Positions 41,399-51,471 of a DNA stretch of 64,000 bases are shown one piece after another. This DNA is from Streptomyces sp. CB02400 (GTDB lineage: Bacteria; Actinomycetota; Actinomycetes; Streptomycetales; Streptomycetaceae): NCBI RefSeq assembly GCF_001905725.1, contig NZ_LIWB01000001.1, positions 803,871-867,870 of the forward strand, given 5' to 3'. Position numbers and translations under genes: made by a program. The stretch's first letter is position 1, and each line of letters opens with the position of its first letter. Below the pieces are notes generated by a model, which saw only the letters and a program-made list of their open reading frames with translations, did no database searches and had not been told where the DNA came from.

Positions 41399-42154
41399 TC
41401 AGTCCGCCCGGTGACTGGTGCGCGGCGCGGCAGCCGGCAGCGCGGTCTGCGCGACCTTGGTCACGTCCGCGACCAGTTCGACCACATCGGGGCCGTACGC
41501 CTGCGAGTTGATCACCTTCAGCAGCAGGACGAACGAGTTCGAGCCGTGCTTGCGGGCCAGCCGCTCGTGGTTGCGGGCGAGGTAGCGGGTCGCGGCCTGG
41601 TTGGTGATCGCGCGCTGACCGCAGAACAGGAACACCGGCCGCGTCTCGCGCCGTTCACCCGCGGTCAGCCGCGCCAGCAGCACGTACTCGGTGATGCCCG
41701 GGTCCATGCGGTAGCGCTCGGAGCCGATCTGGAAGGCGCCCCGGTCCGGGCCCGGCTCCGGATCGACGTTGACCCGCACCCCCGGCAGCATGGCCGCCAT
41801 GTGGGCCACCATCCGCCGGTTCGAACCCGGCCCGCCCACACAGAACTCGGTCCGTTCGCCGAAGCCCTGGTGGGCCGCGTCCTGGGTGACCATCTGGACG
41901 TGCGCCCCGCAGTCCTTGATCAGCGCGGAGAGCTCAAGGAGCGCGAACACGTCGAAGCGGTGCACCGCCGGCTCCGCCGTCGCCGGATCGCGGTTGACGA
42001 CGAGCAGGGACTCGGAGTTCTGCGGCAGGCCGAAGAACGTCTGCTTGCGCCGGAGCTTCCGCCTCCACAGGTAGGTACGGGCTATCCAGCCCAGCGCGGC
42101 GCTGATGCCGGCGGCCACCACGCCCAGAACGATGTTGCGCACGTCGTCACTCAT
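41399..42154 (-). CDS. Membrane-anchored conserved hypothetical protein
   Basis: A 251-residue protein with one N-terminal transmembrane helix (IVLGVVAAGISAALGWIA) followed by RTYLWRRKLRRK. The soluble domain starts TFFGLPQNSESLLVVNRDP and includes FCVGGPGSNRRMVAHMAAML and VFLFCGQRAITNQAATRYLA. The two FCxG motifs and alternating Rossmann-like pattern suggest a nucleotide-binding-like fold, but no function is known. Paralogues of this type occur in Streptomyces. ATG 42154; upstream in-frame sequence is not conserved. Confidence 0.75.
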   Translation of the reverse strand: MSDDVRNIVLGVVAAGISAALGWIARTYLWRRKLRRKQTFFGLPQNSESLLVVNRDPATAEPAVHRFDVFALLELSALIKDCGAHVQMVTQDAAHQGFGERTEFCVGGPGSNRRMVAHMAAMLPGVRVNVDPEPGPDRGAFQIGSERYRMDPGITEYVLLARLTAGERRETRPVFLFCGQRAITNQAATRYLARNHERLARKHGSNSFVLLLKVINSQAYGPDVVELVADVTKVAQTALPAAAPRTSHRAD

Positions 42155-42306
42155 GGGCGCGCATGCTAGCGGTCCCACGCAAACCCGTGTTCGAGACGCA
42201 GGCCACAGGGCCCGCCGGACGACGGGACGGCACACCCCTTCGGCATCCCTGACGGGAGCCCGGTGACGAACTAGGCTGCGCGGACAGCCGTTTACCGGAG
42301 GTGCGG

Positions 42307-44115
42307 ATGCGTCGTCCCGTCGCACGGAATCTCGCAGTCCTGGCGGTCGGTGCCGCCGTGCTGTCGGTGGGGGCGGCCCCGCCGCCCGACCGGCACGAGG
42401 TGCCCTCCCGGCACACCCCCAAGGTCCCGGTGGCCGTCGGTCACGGCGGCGCGGTCTCCAGCGTCGACGCCGACGCCTCCGCCGCCGGGATCGAGATCCT
42501 GAGGAAGGGCGGCAACGCCGTCGACGCGGCCGTCGCCACGGCCGCCGCGCTCGGTGTCACCGAGCCCTACTCGGCCGGTGTCGGCGGGGGCGGCTACTTC
42601 GTCTACTACGACGCCCGCTCGCGCACCGTGCACACCCTCGACGGCCGCGAGACGGCCCCGCTGACCGCCGACTCCGGACTGTTCCTGGAGAACGGCGAGC
42701 CGATCCCGTTCGCCGAAGCGGTCAGCAGCGGACTCGGGGTCGGCACCCCCGGCACGCCCGCCACCTGGCAGCGGGCGCTCGACAAGTGGGGCAAGCGCGG
42801 CCTGGGCACGGTCCTGAAACCCGCCGAACGCCTCGCCCACGACGGCTTCACCGTCGACGAGACCTTCCGCGCGCAGACCGCCGCCAACGAGACCCGCTTC
42901 CGCCACTTCCCCGACACGGCCGAGCTGTTCCTGCCGGGCGGCGAACTCCCGGTCGTCGGATCCACCTTCAAGAACCCCGATCTGGCCCGTACCTACGAGG
43001 AGTTGCGCCGCGAGGGCGTCGACGCCCTGTACCGGGGCGACATCGGCCGGGACATCGTGCGGACGGTCGACAAGCCGCCCGTGGACCCCGATTCCGGCTG
43101 GAACGCCCGGCCGGGCGAGCTGTCCGAACGCGATCTCGCCGCCTACCGCGCCAAGTTCCAGCCGCCCACGAAGACCTCGTACCGCGGACTGGACGTCTAC
43201 TCCATCGCGCCCTCCTCCTCCGGTGGGACCACCGTCGGCGAGGCGCTCAACATCCTGGAGCGCACCGACCTCTCCGACGCGGGCGACGTCCAGTACCTGC
43301 ACCGCTTCATCGAGGCGAGCCGCATCGCGTTCGCCGACCGGGGGCGCTGGGTCGGCGACCCCGCCTTCGAGGACGTACCGACCGAGGAACTGCTCTCCCA
43401 GCGGTTCGCCGACTCGCGCGAATGCCTCATCAGGGACGACGCCGTCCTCACCAGCCCCCTCGCCCCCGGCGACCCCCGCGACCCGGAACCCTGCGCGAGC
43501 GGCGACGAGGCCGCACCGACGACGTACGAGGGCGAGAACACCACGCACCTCACCACCGCCGACCGGTGGGGCAACGTCGTCGCCTACACCCTCACCATCG
43601 AGCAGACCGGCGGCAGCGGCATCACCGTGCCCGGCCGCGGATTCCTGCTCAACAACGAGCTGACGGACTTCTCCTTCGCTCCGGCGAACCCGGCCGTGCA
43701 CGACCCGAACCTGCCGGGCCCCGGCAAGCGGCCCCGGTCGTCCATCTCGCCGACGATCGTGCTCGACCGGCACGACCGGCCGGTGGTGGCGCTCGGCTCA
43801 CCCGGCGGCTCCACCATCATCACCACCGTGCTGCAGACCCTCACCGGGTTCCTCGACCGCGGACTGCCCCTGGTCGACGCGATCGCCGCGCCGCGCGCCA
43901 GCCAGCGCAACACGGAGCTGACGGACCTCGAACCCGGCCTGTACGACAGTGAGGTCAGGCAGCGCCTGGAGACCATCGGGCACGCGTTCCGGGAGAACCC
44001 GGAGATCGGCGCGGCCACGGCCGTCCAGCGACTGCCGGACGGCACGTGGCTCGCGGCGGCGGAGAAGGTCCGCAGGGGCGGCGGCTCGGCGATGGTGGTC
44101 CGTCCGGCGCGCTGA
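42307..44115 (+). CDS. ggt: Gamma-glutamyltransferase (secreted)
   Basis: A 602-residue Ntn-hydrolase precursor with an N-terminal hydrophobic export signal (RNLAVLAVGAAVLSVGAA). It has AAGIEILRKGGNAVDAAVAT, and the self-cleavage/catalytic threonine in GENTTHLTTAD near residue 403. Downstream GFLLNNELTDFSF and SSISPTIVLD, then SPGGSTIITTVLQTL, form the substrate oxyanion region. It hydrolyses or transfers gamma-glutamyl groups of glutathione or other gamma-glutamyl compounds outside the membrane. ATG 42307 is chosen: GGAGG ends 5 nt upstream and overlaps the alternative GTG 42301. Confidence 0.94.
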   Translation: MRRPVARNLAVLAVGAAVLSVGAAPPPDRHEVPSRHTPKVPVAVGHGGAVSSVDADASAAGIEILRKGGNAVDAAVATAAALGVTEPYSAGVGGGGYFVYYDARSRTVHTLDGRETAPLTADSGLFLENGEPIPFAEAVSSGLGVGTPGTPATWQRALDKWGKRGLGTVLKPAERLAHDGFTVDETFRAQTAANETRFRHFPDTAELFLPGGELPVVGSTFKNPDLARTYEELRREGVDALYRGDIGRDIVRTVDKPPVDPDSGWNARPGELSERDLAAYRAKFQPPTKTSYRGLDVYSIAPSSSGGTTVGEALNILERTDLSDAGDVQYLHRFIEASRIAFADRGRWVGDPAFEDVPTEELLSQRFADSRECLIRDDAVLTSPLAPGDPRDPEPCASGDEAAPTTYEGENTTHLTTADRWGNVVAYTLTIEQTGGSGITVPGRGFLLNNELTDFSFAPANPAVHDPNLPGPGKRPRSSISPTIVLDRHDRPVVALGSPGGSTIITTVLQTLTGFLDRGLPLVDAIAAPRASQRNTELTDLEPGLYDSEVRQRLETIGHAFRENPEIGAATAVQRLPDGTWLAAAEKVRRGGGSAMVVRPAR

Positions 44116-44139
44116 GCACGCCCGGGGACGCCGGTGCCC

Positions 44140-46674
44140 TCACAGCTCGGGCGCCGGTGTCTCCTGCGTACGGAACACCAGGCGTCCGTCCTCCGTGTCC
44201 ACCGTCACCCGGCCGCCCTCCCGGACCCGGCCGTCCAGCAGCAGCCGGGAGAGCTGGTTGTCGACCTCCCGCTGGATGGTGCGGCGCAGCGGCCGGGCGC
44301 CGTACTCGGGCTGGTAGCCGCGCTCGGCCAGCCAGTCCACGGCCGCGTCGGTGAAGTCGACCGAGATGCCCTGCCCCTCGAGCCCCCGCCGGGTGCTCCC
44401 CAGCAGCAGGTCGGTGATCCGCCGCAGCTCCTCCGCGGTCAGCTGGCGGAACACCACGATCTCGTCGATCCGGTTGAGGAACTCGGGCCGGAAGTGCTCC
44501 CGCAGCGGCCGCAGGATCTGCTCCCGGCGCGCCTCCTCGTCCGCGTCCGCGCCGCCGGACGCGAAACCCAGGGTCGCGCCGCGCCGGGTGATCGCCTCGG
44601 AGCCGAGATTGCTGGTCATCACGATCACGGTGTTGGTGAAGTCCACCGTCCGGCCCTGCGAGTCGGTCAGCCGACCGTCGTCGAGGACCTGGAGCAGGAT
44701 GTTGAAGACGTCCGGATGAGCCTTCTCCACCTCGTCGAGCAGCAGCAGCGAGTACGGGTGCCGGCGCACCACCTCGGTGAGCTGCCCGGCCTCCTCGTGC
44801 CCCACGTAGCCGGGCGGGGCGCCCACCAGCCGGCTCACCGTGTGCCGCTCCTGGTACTCGCTCATGTCGAGGCGCACCATCCGGTCCTCGCTGCCGAACA
44901 GCGCCTCGGCGAGCGCCCGCGCCAGCTCCGTCTTGCCGACGCCCGTCGGGCCGAGGAACAGGAAGCTGCCGATCGGCCGGTCGCCGCTGGACAGACCCGC
45001 GCGGGAGCGCAGCACCGCGTCCGAGACGACGCGCACCGCCTCCTCCTGGCCGACGACCCGCTGGTGCAGATGCTGCTCCAGGCCCAGCAGCCGGTCCTTC
45101 TCCTCCTCGGTGAGACGGCTGACCGGGATGCCCGTCTGCCGGGCCACCACCTGGGCGATCGCCTCGGCGTCCACCCACAGGCTCTGCCCCTCGTCGACCT
45201 CGCCGTCGCCGCCGGCGTCCGTGATCCGCTGCTTCAGCTCCACGATGCGGTCCCGCAGCTGTGTGGCCTGCTCGTACTGCTCGTCGGCGACCGCCTGGTC
45301 CTTGTCGCAGGTGAGCTGCTCGACCTCGCGCTCCATGGCCCGTACGTCCGTGCCCTTGGTCCGGGCCCGCAGCCGCACCCGCGCGCCGGCCTGGTCGATC
45401 AGGTCGATGGCCTTGTCCGGGAGGCGGCGGTCGCTCAGATAGCGGTCGGACAGCTCCACGGCCGCCAGCAGCGCCTCGTCGGTGTAGCGGACCTGGTGGT
45501 GGGCCTCGTACCGGTCCCGCAGACCGCGCAGGATCTCGACCGCGTCCGCGGGGGTCGGCTCGGGCACCATGATCGGCTGGAAGCGACGGGCCAGCGCCGC
45601 GTCCTTCTCGATCCGGCGGTACTCCTCCAGGGTGGTCGCGCCCACGATGTGCAGCTCGCCGCGGGCGAGGGCCGGCTTGAGGATGTTGCCGGCATCCATC
45701 GAGCCGCCCTCGCCTCCGCCCCCGGCGCCGACGACGGTGTGCAGCTCGTCGATGAAGATGATCAGCCGGTCGGAGTGGGACCGGATCTCCTCGACGATGT
45801 TGTTCATCCGCTCCTCGAAGTCGCCCCGGTAGCGGGTCCCGGCGACGACGCCCGTCAGGTCCAGGGCGACCACGCGCCGTCCGAGGAGTACGTCGGGCAC
45901 GTCCCCCTCGGCGATCCGCTGGGCCAGCCCCTCCACGACGGCGGTCTTGCCGACGCCCGCGTCACCGATCAGCACCGGGTTGTTCTTGCCGCGCCGGGAG
46001 AGCACCTCGACGGTCTGCTCGATCTCGTCGTCACGTCCGATCACCGGGTCGACACGGCCCTCGCGGGCCAGCGCGGTGAGGTCACGGCCGTACTTGTCGA
46101 GGGTCGGCGTGCCCGTCGCGGGACGGGGCCGTTCGGCGCGGGCCTGCGGGGCCTCCGGTGCCTCCGGCGGGCCGGAGGGGGCGAACCGGGCCGCGTTGAG
46201 GATGTGCCCTGCGGCCGAGTCGGGGTTGGCGGCGAGGGCGGTGAGCACGTGCTCCGGGCCGATGTAGCCGGCGCCGGACGCCCTGGCCATCTCGTGCGCG
46301 TCCAGCAGGGCCCGCTTGACGGCGGGGGTGAGGGACAGCGAGGTCGGCGGCGGGGCCTCGCCCGGGCCGTGCTGTACGGGGCCGGAGCGGTCGTCGATCT
46401 GGGACGCCAGGGAGTCGGGGTCCGCGCCGGACCGGCTGAGCAGGCTCCGGGTCGGCTCGGCGGAGAGGGCGGCGCGCAGCAGGTGCTGGGTGTCCAGGTC
46501 ACGGCTGCCGTGTTCGGCGGCGTACTGGGCGGCGCCGCGTACCAGTTCGCGGGCGGGTTGGCTGAGGAGTCGGCCGATGTCGATCTGGCGGGGGCGTTGT
46601 CCGCCGAAGAAGCGGGCGAGGAATTCTGCGAAGGGGTCGCCCTCCGGGCCGACGAAACCACTCGTCATCGTCAT
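44140..46674 (-). CDS. ClpC-type AAA+ protease ATP-binding subunit
   Basis: An 844-residue Hsp100 protein: two Clp_N repeats (about 40-170), AAA1 with Walker [14 protein letters not shown] and [12 protein letters not shown], a short UvrB/UvrC-like middle region ([20 protein letters not shown]), and AAA2 with [16 protein letters not shown] and [13 protein letters not shown]. The loop TLGFASGG carries the LGF tripeptide that docks ClpP, distinguishing it from the disaggregase ClpB, and the middle domain is short. It differs from the canonical ClpC in its N-terminus ([20 protein letters not shown]), so it is probably a second ClpC-like paralogue. It is convergent with ggt (24 bp apart). Confidence 0.9.
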   Translation of the reverse strand: MTMTSGFVGPEGDPFAEFLARFFGGQRPRQIDIGRLLSQPARELVRGAAQYAAEHGSRDLDTQHLLRAALSAEPTRSLLSRSGADPDSLASQIDDRSGPVQHGPGEAPPPTSLSLTPAVKRALLDAHEMARASGAGYIGPEHVLTALAANPDSAAGHILNAARFAPSGPPEAPEAPQARAERPRPATGTPTLDKYGRDLTALAREGRVDPVIGRDDEIEQTVEVLSRRGKNNPVLIGDAGVGKTAVVEGLAQRIAEGDVPDVLLGRRVVALDLTGVVAGTRYRGDFEERMNNIVEEIRSHSDRLIIFIDELHTVVGAGGGGEGGSMDAGNILKPALARGELHIVGATTLEEYRRIEKDAALARRFQPIMVPEPTPADAVEILRGLRDRYEAHHQVRYTDEALLAAVELSDRYLSDRRLPDKAIDLIDQAGARVRLRARTKGTDVRAMEREVEQLTCDKDQAVADEQYEQATQLRDRIVELKQRITDAGGDGEVDEGQSLWVDAEAIAQVVARQTGIPVSRLTEEEKDRLLGLEQHLHQRVVGQEEAVRVVSDAVLRSRAGLSSGDRPIGSFLFLGPTGVGKTELARALAEALFGSEDRMVRLDMSEYQERHTVSRLVGAPPGYVGHEEAGQLTEVVRRHPYSLLLLDEVEKAHPDVFNILLQVLDDGRLTDSQGRTVDFTNTVIVMTSNLGSEAITRRGATLGFASGGADADEEARREQILRPLREHFRPEFLNRIDEIVVFRQLTAEELRRITDLLLGSTRRGLEGQGISVDFTDAAVDWLAERGYQPEYGARPLRRTIQREVDNQLSRLLLDGRVREGGRVTVDTEDGRLVFRTQETPAPEL

Positions 46675-46767
46675 CCGTTCCTTCGCTGGGTCGACGTGCC
46701 GGGGCCGGGTAACCCGGTCGGGGCTCGCTCATGCCCACGATGACACGATCCGTATCCGCGGGCATGT

Positions 46768-48822
46768 TCAGTGGGACGACGGGGCACGGCGCGCGGCCCG
46801 GTCGCCGCCCGGCCGCAGCATCTGGCTCGCGGCCAGCTCCCGGTAGAGGGGACTCGCGGCCAGCAGTTCCTCGTGCCGCCCCTGGCCGGCCGTGCGGCCC
46901 CGGTGCAGGACGACGATGTGGTCGGCGTGCCGCACGGTGGACAGGCGGTGGGCGACGACCAGCAGGGCGCACTCCCGGGCCACGTCCTTCATCACCGTGG
47001 TCAGCGCCGCTTCGTTGATCGCGTCCAGGTGCGAGGTGGGCTCGTCGAGCAGCAGCAGCGAGGGACGGGCGAGCAGGGCACGGGCCAGTGCCACGCGTTG
47101 GCGTTCGCCGCCGGAGAGGGTGCTCCCGCGCTCGCCGACGACGGCGTCCAGGCCGCCGGGCAGCCGGTCGACGACCTCTTCGAGCCTGGCCAGTTCCACC
47201 ACCCGCCGGAGCTCCGCCTCCGGGGCGTCGGGCACGGCGTAGGCGATGTTCTCCCGCAGGGTGCCGTGGACGACGTGGGTGTTCTGGTCCACGACGGCGA
47301 TACGGCGCCGGCACGCGTCGCGGCCCAGTTCGGTGGCCGGCCGGCCACCGAAGAGCACGGCACCCGAATCCGGCTCGTAGAAGCCCGCGACCAGTGCGAA
47401 GACCGTGCTCTTCCCGGCGCCCGAGGGGCCCACCAGGGCGACCTGGCGGCGCGCGGCGACGGCGAAGGACACACCGCGCAGCACGGGCCGGTGCGGTTCG
47501 TAGCCGAAGTGGACGTCGTCCAGGGCGAGCGCGGGCCGCTCGCCGTCGCGCTCCACCCCGGGGCGGGGCCGGGCGGCGAGACGGACCGGCGTGGCGGCCG
47601 GTCCGGTGTGCTCGACGGGGAGGCGCATCACCTGCTCGACCCGCCGGTGGGCGCCCATGCCGCGCTGGACCAGCCCCACCGCGTGGAACACGGAGGACAG
47701 CGGCAGGACGAGGTACGAGGCGTACAGCAGGAAGGCGACGAGGTCGCCCAGGGAACCGGACCGTCCGCCCACGCGCAGGCCGCCGACGACGAGGACGAGG
47801 AGGAAGGAGCCCTGGACGGCGAGTTCGACGGCGGGGCTCATCACGGAGGCGAGCTTCGCGGTGCGCACGCCCGCGTCGTGGGCCTCCCGCACCCGGGCCC
47901 CCACCCGGGCCGACTCCCGTGCCTCGGCGCGGTGCACCCGGACCATGGGCAGGGCGCCCAGCGCCCGCTCCAGGTCGGCGGCGATGGCACCGACCGCGTG
48001 CTGCATGCGCTCCGAGGCACACCGGATCGCCTTGAGCAGCGAGGTGACGACACCGGCCGCGACGGCCACGGTCAGGGCGACGAGGAGCAGCAGCAGCGGG
48101 TCGAGCCACGCCATCAGGACGAGCGCCCCGGCGGCGACGATGCTCCCGGTCACCAGATCGGCCAGGGCCTGGGAGACGACCTCGCGCAGCAGGGTGGTGT
48201 CGGCGGTGACGCGGGAGACGAGGTCGCCGCCGCGGTGGCGGTCGTACTCGCGCATCTCCAGCCGGAGCAGCCGGTCGACCAGGCCGAGCCGGAGCTGGCG
48301 TACGACGCCCTCGCCCATGCGCTCCAGGAGGAAGCGGCCCACCGAGCCGGTGACCGCCTCGGCGGCGAACAGCGCGCCGAGCAGCCCCAGCAGCGGCCAG
48401 ACGACCTGACCGTGGCCGCTCGCGTCCACGGCCTGCCGGGCGACGAGCGGCTGGGCCAGCCCGAGGGCGGAGCCCGCGAGGGTCAGCAGGACGGCCACGC
48501 CGATGGCCCGCCGGTGCCCGGCGGTGAGGCGGTAGAGCGTACGGAGCGCGGCCCGGGTGGACCGGTCCTCACCCGAGGACCCCGGGGGATCGGCGGTCCC
48601 GTCCCGCTGCCCGGCGTCCCGGTCCGGAACACCGGCCGACGCCCCGGCACACGGTGGGCTCCCGGTGGGCCGGTCGGGGGGTGCCGGGTCGTGGGTCGCC
48701 GGTTCGGGGTGCGCCGGGCCGGGGGGTGCCGGGGCCTCGGTCGTCGGGCCGGTGGGCGTCGGGCGTGCCGGTGCCGGTGTCGGTGTTGGGGCGCCGGGGG
48801 CCGGTGGTCGGTGGTCGGTCAT
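46768..48822 (-). CDS. Lasso peptide exporter, ABC transporter permease/ATPase (D protein)
   Basis: A 684-residue fused ABC exporter. A Pro/Thr-rich unordered extension (about 1-85) precedes six transmembrane helices (about 105-370). The ATPase has Walker A LVGPSGAGKSTVFALV, Q-loop VVDQNTHVVHGT, signature STLSGGERQRVALARALLA and Walker B LLLLDEPTSHLDA. Its ATG overlaps the stop of the B2 gene as ATGA, placing it last in the lasso operon, where it would export the mature peptide and confer self-immunity. The long N-terminal extension is unusual. Confidence 0.92.
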   Translation of the reverse strand: MTDHRPPAPGAPTPTPAPARPTPTGPTTEAPAPPGPAHPEPATHDPAPPDRPTGSPPCAGASAGVPDRDAGQRDGTADPPGSSGEDRSTRAALRTLYRLTAGHRRAIGVAVLLTLAGSALGLAQPLVARQAVDASGHGQVVWPLLGLLGALFAAEAVTGSVGRFLLERMGEGVVRQLRLGLVDRLLRLEMREYDRHRGGDLVSRVTADTTLLREVVSQALADLVTGSIVAAGALVLMAWLDPLLLLLVALTVAVAAGVVTSLLKAIRCASERMQHAVGAIAADLERALGALPMVRVHRAEARESARVGARVREAHDAGVRTAKLASVMSPAVELAVQGSFLLVLVVGGLRVGGRSGSLGDLVAFLLYASYLVLPLSSVFHAVGLVQRGMGAHRRVEQVMRLPVEHTGPAATPVRLAARPRPGVERDGERPALALDDVHFGYEPHRPVLRGVSFAVAARRQVALVGPSGAGKSTVFALVAGFYEPDSGAVLFGGRPATELGRDACRRRIAVVDQNTHVVHGTLRENIAYAVPDAPEAELRRVVELARLEEVVDRLPGGLDAVVGERGSTLSGGERQRVALARALLARPSLLLLDEPTSHLDAINEAALTTVMKDVARECALLVVAHRLSTVRHADHIVVLHRGRTAGQGRHEELLAASPLYRELAASQMLRPGGDRAARRAPSSH

Positions 48823-49256
48823 CGCGACGGTGGGCGGGGGGGCGGCTCCACGGAGACCAGGCGGGCGAAGTAGCCGTCGGGCACGCCTTCGCCGACCGGG
48901 TGCCCCTCGGCCTCGATCCAGGCGTGGGCGGTGAAGGGCGGCACGACACGGACCCCGGCGCACCAGGTCGGCCACGTCCCGCGCAGCCGGCACAGCAGCG
49001 CGGCGCCCAGGGAACGCGGCAGGCACCCCTTCGGCCCGGTGCAGCGCAGGCTGACGGCGCACAGGGCGTCGCGCGCGCCTTGCGCCTGGACGGCGGTGGC
49101 GGGCGCCGCGCCACGCCGCAGCACGTGCAGCACGGCGCGGATGCGGCGCGGCGGCAGCAGGGCGAGGACGCTGGCGGGCGCCAGGACCAGCCGGGCGGCC
49201 AGCCGCTGTCCGAACGGCACACCGGTGGGGCGTTCCAGCGCGCTGGGTGTCGTCAT
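48819..49256 (-). CDS. Lasso peptide biosynthesis B2 protein (leader peptidase, transglutaminase-like)
   Basis: A 145-residue cysteine protease of the lasso B2 family. The catalytic Cys is in GPKGCLPRSLGAALL and His in PFTAHAWIEAEG. The usual Asp after the His strand appears as Glu (EAEG). It removes the leader peptide after the conserved Thr, presented by the B1 protein. Start overlaps B1's stop (ATGA). Confidence 0.92.
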   Translation of the reverse strand: MTTPSALERPTGVPFGQRLAARLVLAPASVLALLPPRRIRAVLHVLRRGAAPATAVQAQGARDALCAVSLRCTGPKGCLPRSLGAALLCRLRGTWPTWCAGVRVVPPFTAHAWIEAEGHPVGEGVPDGYFARLVSVEPPPRPPSR

Positions 49257-49507
49257 GAGGCCAGCCCCGCCTCGCGCAGATCACCGACGAGCGCCTGGAC
49301 GTCCCGCACGGCCTGCGCCGTATCGATGTCGAACTCGCGGACCAGGGCGGCGGCAGCGTCGGCGACCTCGCCGCCGTCCAGCAGCGCCCGCACCACCAGC
49401 GTGGCGGTGGGATTCAACTCCCAGTATGTTCCGGCCCGTTCGTCCAGGAGCACGGTGCCGTAGTCGGTCTCGGCCGTGGAGACGTGTGCGTCGAAACGCA
49501 AGGGCAT
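49253..49507 (-). CDS. Lasso peptide biosynthesis B1 protein (PqqD-family recognition element)
   Basis: An 84-residue winged-helix PqqD-like RiPP recognition element: ETDYGTVLLDERAGTYWELN (beta-hairpin) and VVRALLDGGEVADAAAALV, then DIDTAQAVRDVQALVGDLR. It binds the leader motif YxxPxLxxxGxF and delivers the precursor to B2 and the cyclase. It starts at ATG 49507, 4 bp after the cyclase stop. Confidence 0.93.
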   Translation of the reverse strand: MPLRFDAHVSTAETDYGTVLLDERAGTYWELNPTATLVVRALLDGGEVADAAAALVREFDIDTAQAVRDVQALVGDLREAGLAS

Positions 49508-49511
49508 GGCA

Positions 49512-51449
49512 TCACCTTTCTGCGCCGCGGGCGGGGCCTCGCGGCACGTGCGGCAGGCGGGAATCGTCGGACAGGTCCCACGGGACACGGGTGCCGGTGC
49601 GGGCGGAGGGGTCGCCGCGTCTGCGGGAGAGCCCGCGCAGCCACACCTCGGCGGCGATCGTCGAGTAGAGGACGGCGTCGGACAGGCCGGGGGAGGCCGG
49701 CCGCCGGGCGAGACGGCGCAGCTCGGCCCCGTCCACCAGACCGAGCCGCTCCAGCCGGGAGTCCTCCCACAGCGACAGCAGGTCGGCGCGGTTCTCGCGC
49801 AGTCCGTCGGCAGCGTCCATGGAGGCCGTGGCCTTGGTGGTCCGGCGCAGGCACGGTTCGGGAACCACCCCGCTCATCGCGGTGGTCAGCACCGGCTTGT
49901 ACCGGAACGGTGTGACGCGTTCGGCCGGACGCACGGCGAGGCACGCCTCGATGACCCGGTCGTCGAGGAAGGGCGAGGCCATCGGCAGGCCGGTGCGGGC
50001 CGCCGTGTGGTCCCACTGCCTGATGACACGCGTGGTGGAGCGGATCTGCTCCAGGTCCGCGTGCATGCCCCGGTCGGGGTGCAGAGGAGTCGCCGTCGCG
50101 ACGGCGTCGAGCAGCGCCCGCCGCACCAGCCCCTCGGCGTCCGCGGTCACCCAGTCGAGCAGGCGGGGAGCCATGCCCCAGCCGAGTCCCGTGCCGACGG
50201 AGGACGGCGCGGCCGGTTCGCGCAGCCGGCCGGCGGTGTCGGCGAGCCACTTTCCGTACGGTCGTGTGTCGGCCAGGGCACGGACCGTGCCGCCGAGCGG
50301 CCACTGCCACAGGGCCCGGAACCCGCGCAGTCGCCGCAGCGCGTGCAGGGGGCGGGTGCGCAGCAGCCGGTGGTAGTACGCCTCGGAGCACCAGGCCACG
50401 TGGTCGCCGCCGATGCCGGTCAGGTGTACGCGGCTGCCGCGCGCGGCCAGTCCCGGCAGGTGGTGCAGGGCCCGGGAGCGGTCCATCACGCCGATGGTGG
50501 GTTCGTCCAGCACGTCGTCGATGTCCAGCAGATCGTCGTAGACCAGCGGCGAGGCGTCGGCGTCCCAGACCACGTGCTCGACGTCCGGGAGATACCGGGC
50601 CGCCCGCTCGGCCCAGTACAGGTCGGTGTCCGCCGGGTCGCGTCCGGGCCAGGTGCCGGCCACCACGCGCGCGGGGGAGCGGTCGGCGAGGAAGCAGACG
50701 GAGGTGGAGTCCAGCCCGCCGGACAGGTCGCAGCTGACCACGCCGCCCTGCCGGGTCCGCGCGCCGACGGCTTCCCGGAGGGCCGTGCGGACCGCCTCGG
50801 CCGCATCCGCCAGCGGCACGACCGGTTCGGGCGGCGTCCACCAGCGGGTGTGCCGGTGACCGCGCCCGTCCGCGGCGACGATCACCGCCTCATGCGGGGG
50901 TACGGCGGTGACGGCGGGCCACAGGGACGTCTCGTACAGCGGATACGGGGCGGGCCACAGCAGCCGGACGGCCAGTTCCGCGGGATCGGGGTCGAGGCCG
51001 AGGACGTCGGCGAGCACGTCGGCCCGGGTGGCGACGACCCGTGTGCCGGCGATCTCCGCGTGGAAGACCAGCCGGAGACCGGAGGCCGTGCCCTGGACCC
51101 GGATCCTCCCGCCGAGGGCGGCCACCAGATGGAAGCTGCCCGGGAGGGACCGGGCCAGTGCGTCGATCTCGGCCAGGTCGCGCAACCGGGCCGCCCGGTG
51201 CCGCAGTTCGTCCGCCTCCACGGGGCAGCAGCCGATGACCGCCAGGGCGGTGTCACCGGCGCGCACGGTGACGGCCTCGTCGTCGCGCCAGTGGCCGACC
51301 AGCCAGGGCCGGCCCGAGGGATGGCTCACGGTCCGGCAGCCGGGCAGGGCGAAGGAGCGGGCCGCGGCGGCCGCTTCCTCGCGGTCGGTGAAGACCACGA
51401 AGTGCGCCTCGCCGGGGCCCGTTCCCGCACTTGCGTGCAGTGGTGTCAT
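49512..51449 (-). CDS. Lasso peptide macrolactam synthetase (asparagine-synthetase-like C protein)
   Basis: A 645-residue protein. The N-terminal glutaminase-like domain lacks the N-terminal catalytic Cys, as in all lasso cyclases. The synthetase domain has the PP-loop VSCDLSGGLDSTSVCFLAD, TGIGGDHVAW and ASPFLDDRVIEACLAV with KPVLTTAM. It adenylates the Asp8 side chain of the core and joins it to the new N-terminus to form the ring. First enzyme gene after the precursor. Confidence 0.95.
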   Translation of the reverse strand: MTPLHASAGTGPGEAHFVVFTDREEAAAAARSFALPGCRTVSHPSGRPWLVGHWRDDEAVTVRAGDTALAVIGCCPVEADELRHRAARLRDLAEIDALARSLPGSFHLVAALGGRIRVQGTASGLRLVFHAEIAGTRVVATRADVLADVLGLDPDPAELAVRLLWPAPYPLYETSLWPAVTAVPPHEAVIVAADGRGHRHTRWWTPPEPVVPLADAAEAVRTALREAVGARTRQGGVVSCDLSGGLDSTSVCFLADRSPARVVAGTWPGRDPADTDLYWAERAARYLPDVEHVVWDADASPLVYDDLLDIDDVLDEPTIGVMDRSRALHHLPGLAARGSRVHLTGIGGDHVAWCSEAYYHRLLRTRPLHALRRLRGFRALWQWPLGGTVRALADTRPYGKWLADTAGRLREPAAPSSVGTGLGWGMAPRLLDWVTADAEGLVRRALLDAVATATPLHPDRGMHADLEQIRSTTRVIRQWDHTAARTGLPMASPFLDDRVIEACLAVRPAERVTPFRYKPVLTTAMSGVVPEPCLRRTTKATASMDAADGLRENRADLLSLWEDSRLERLGLVDGAELRRLARRPASPGLSDAVLYSTIAAEVWLRGLSRRRGDPSARTGTRVPWDLSDDSRLPHVPRGPARGAER

Positions 51450-51471
51450 GACGTCGGGTCGGTGCCGTCCG

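Noticed and set aside
44140..46674. ClpB disaggregase
   Set aside because: The AAA2 loop carries the LGF ClpP-docking motif and the long ClpB coiled-coil middle domain is missing.
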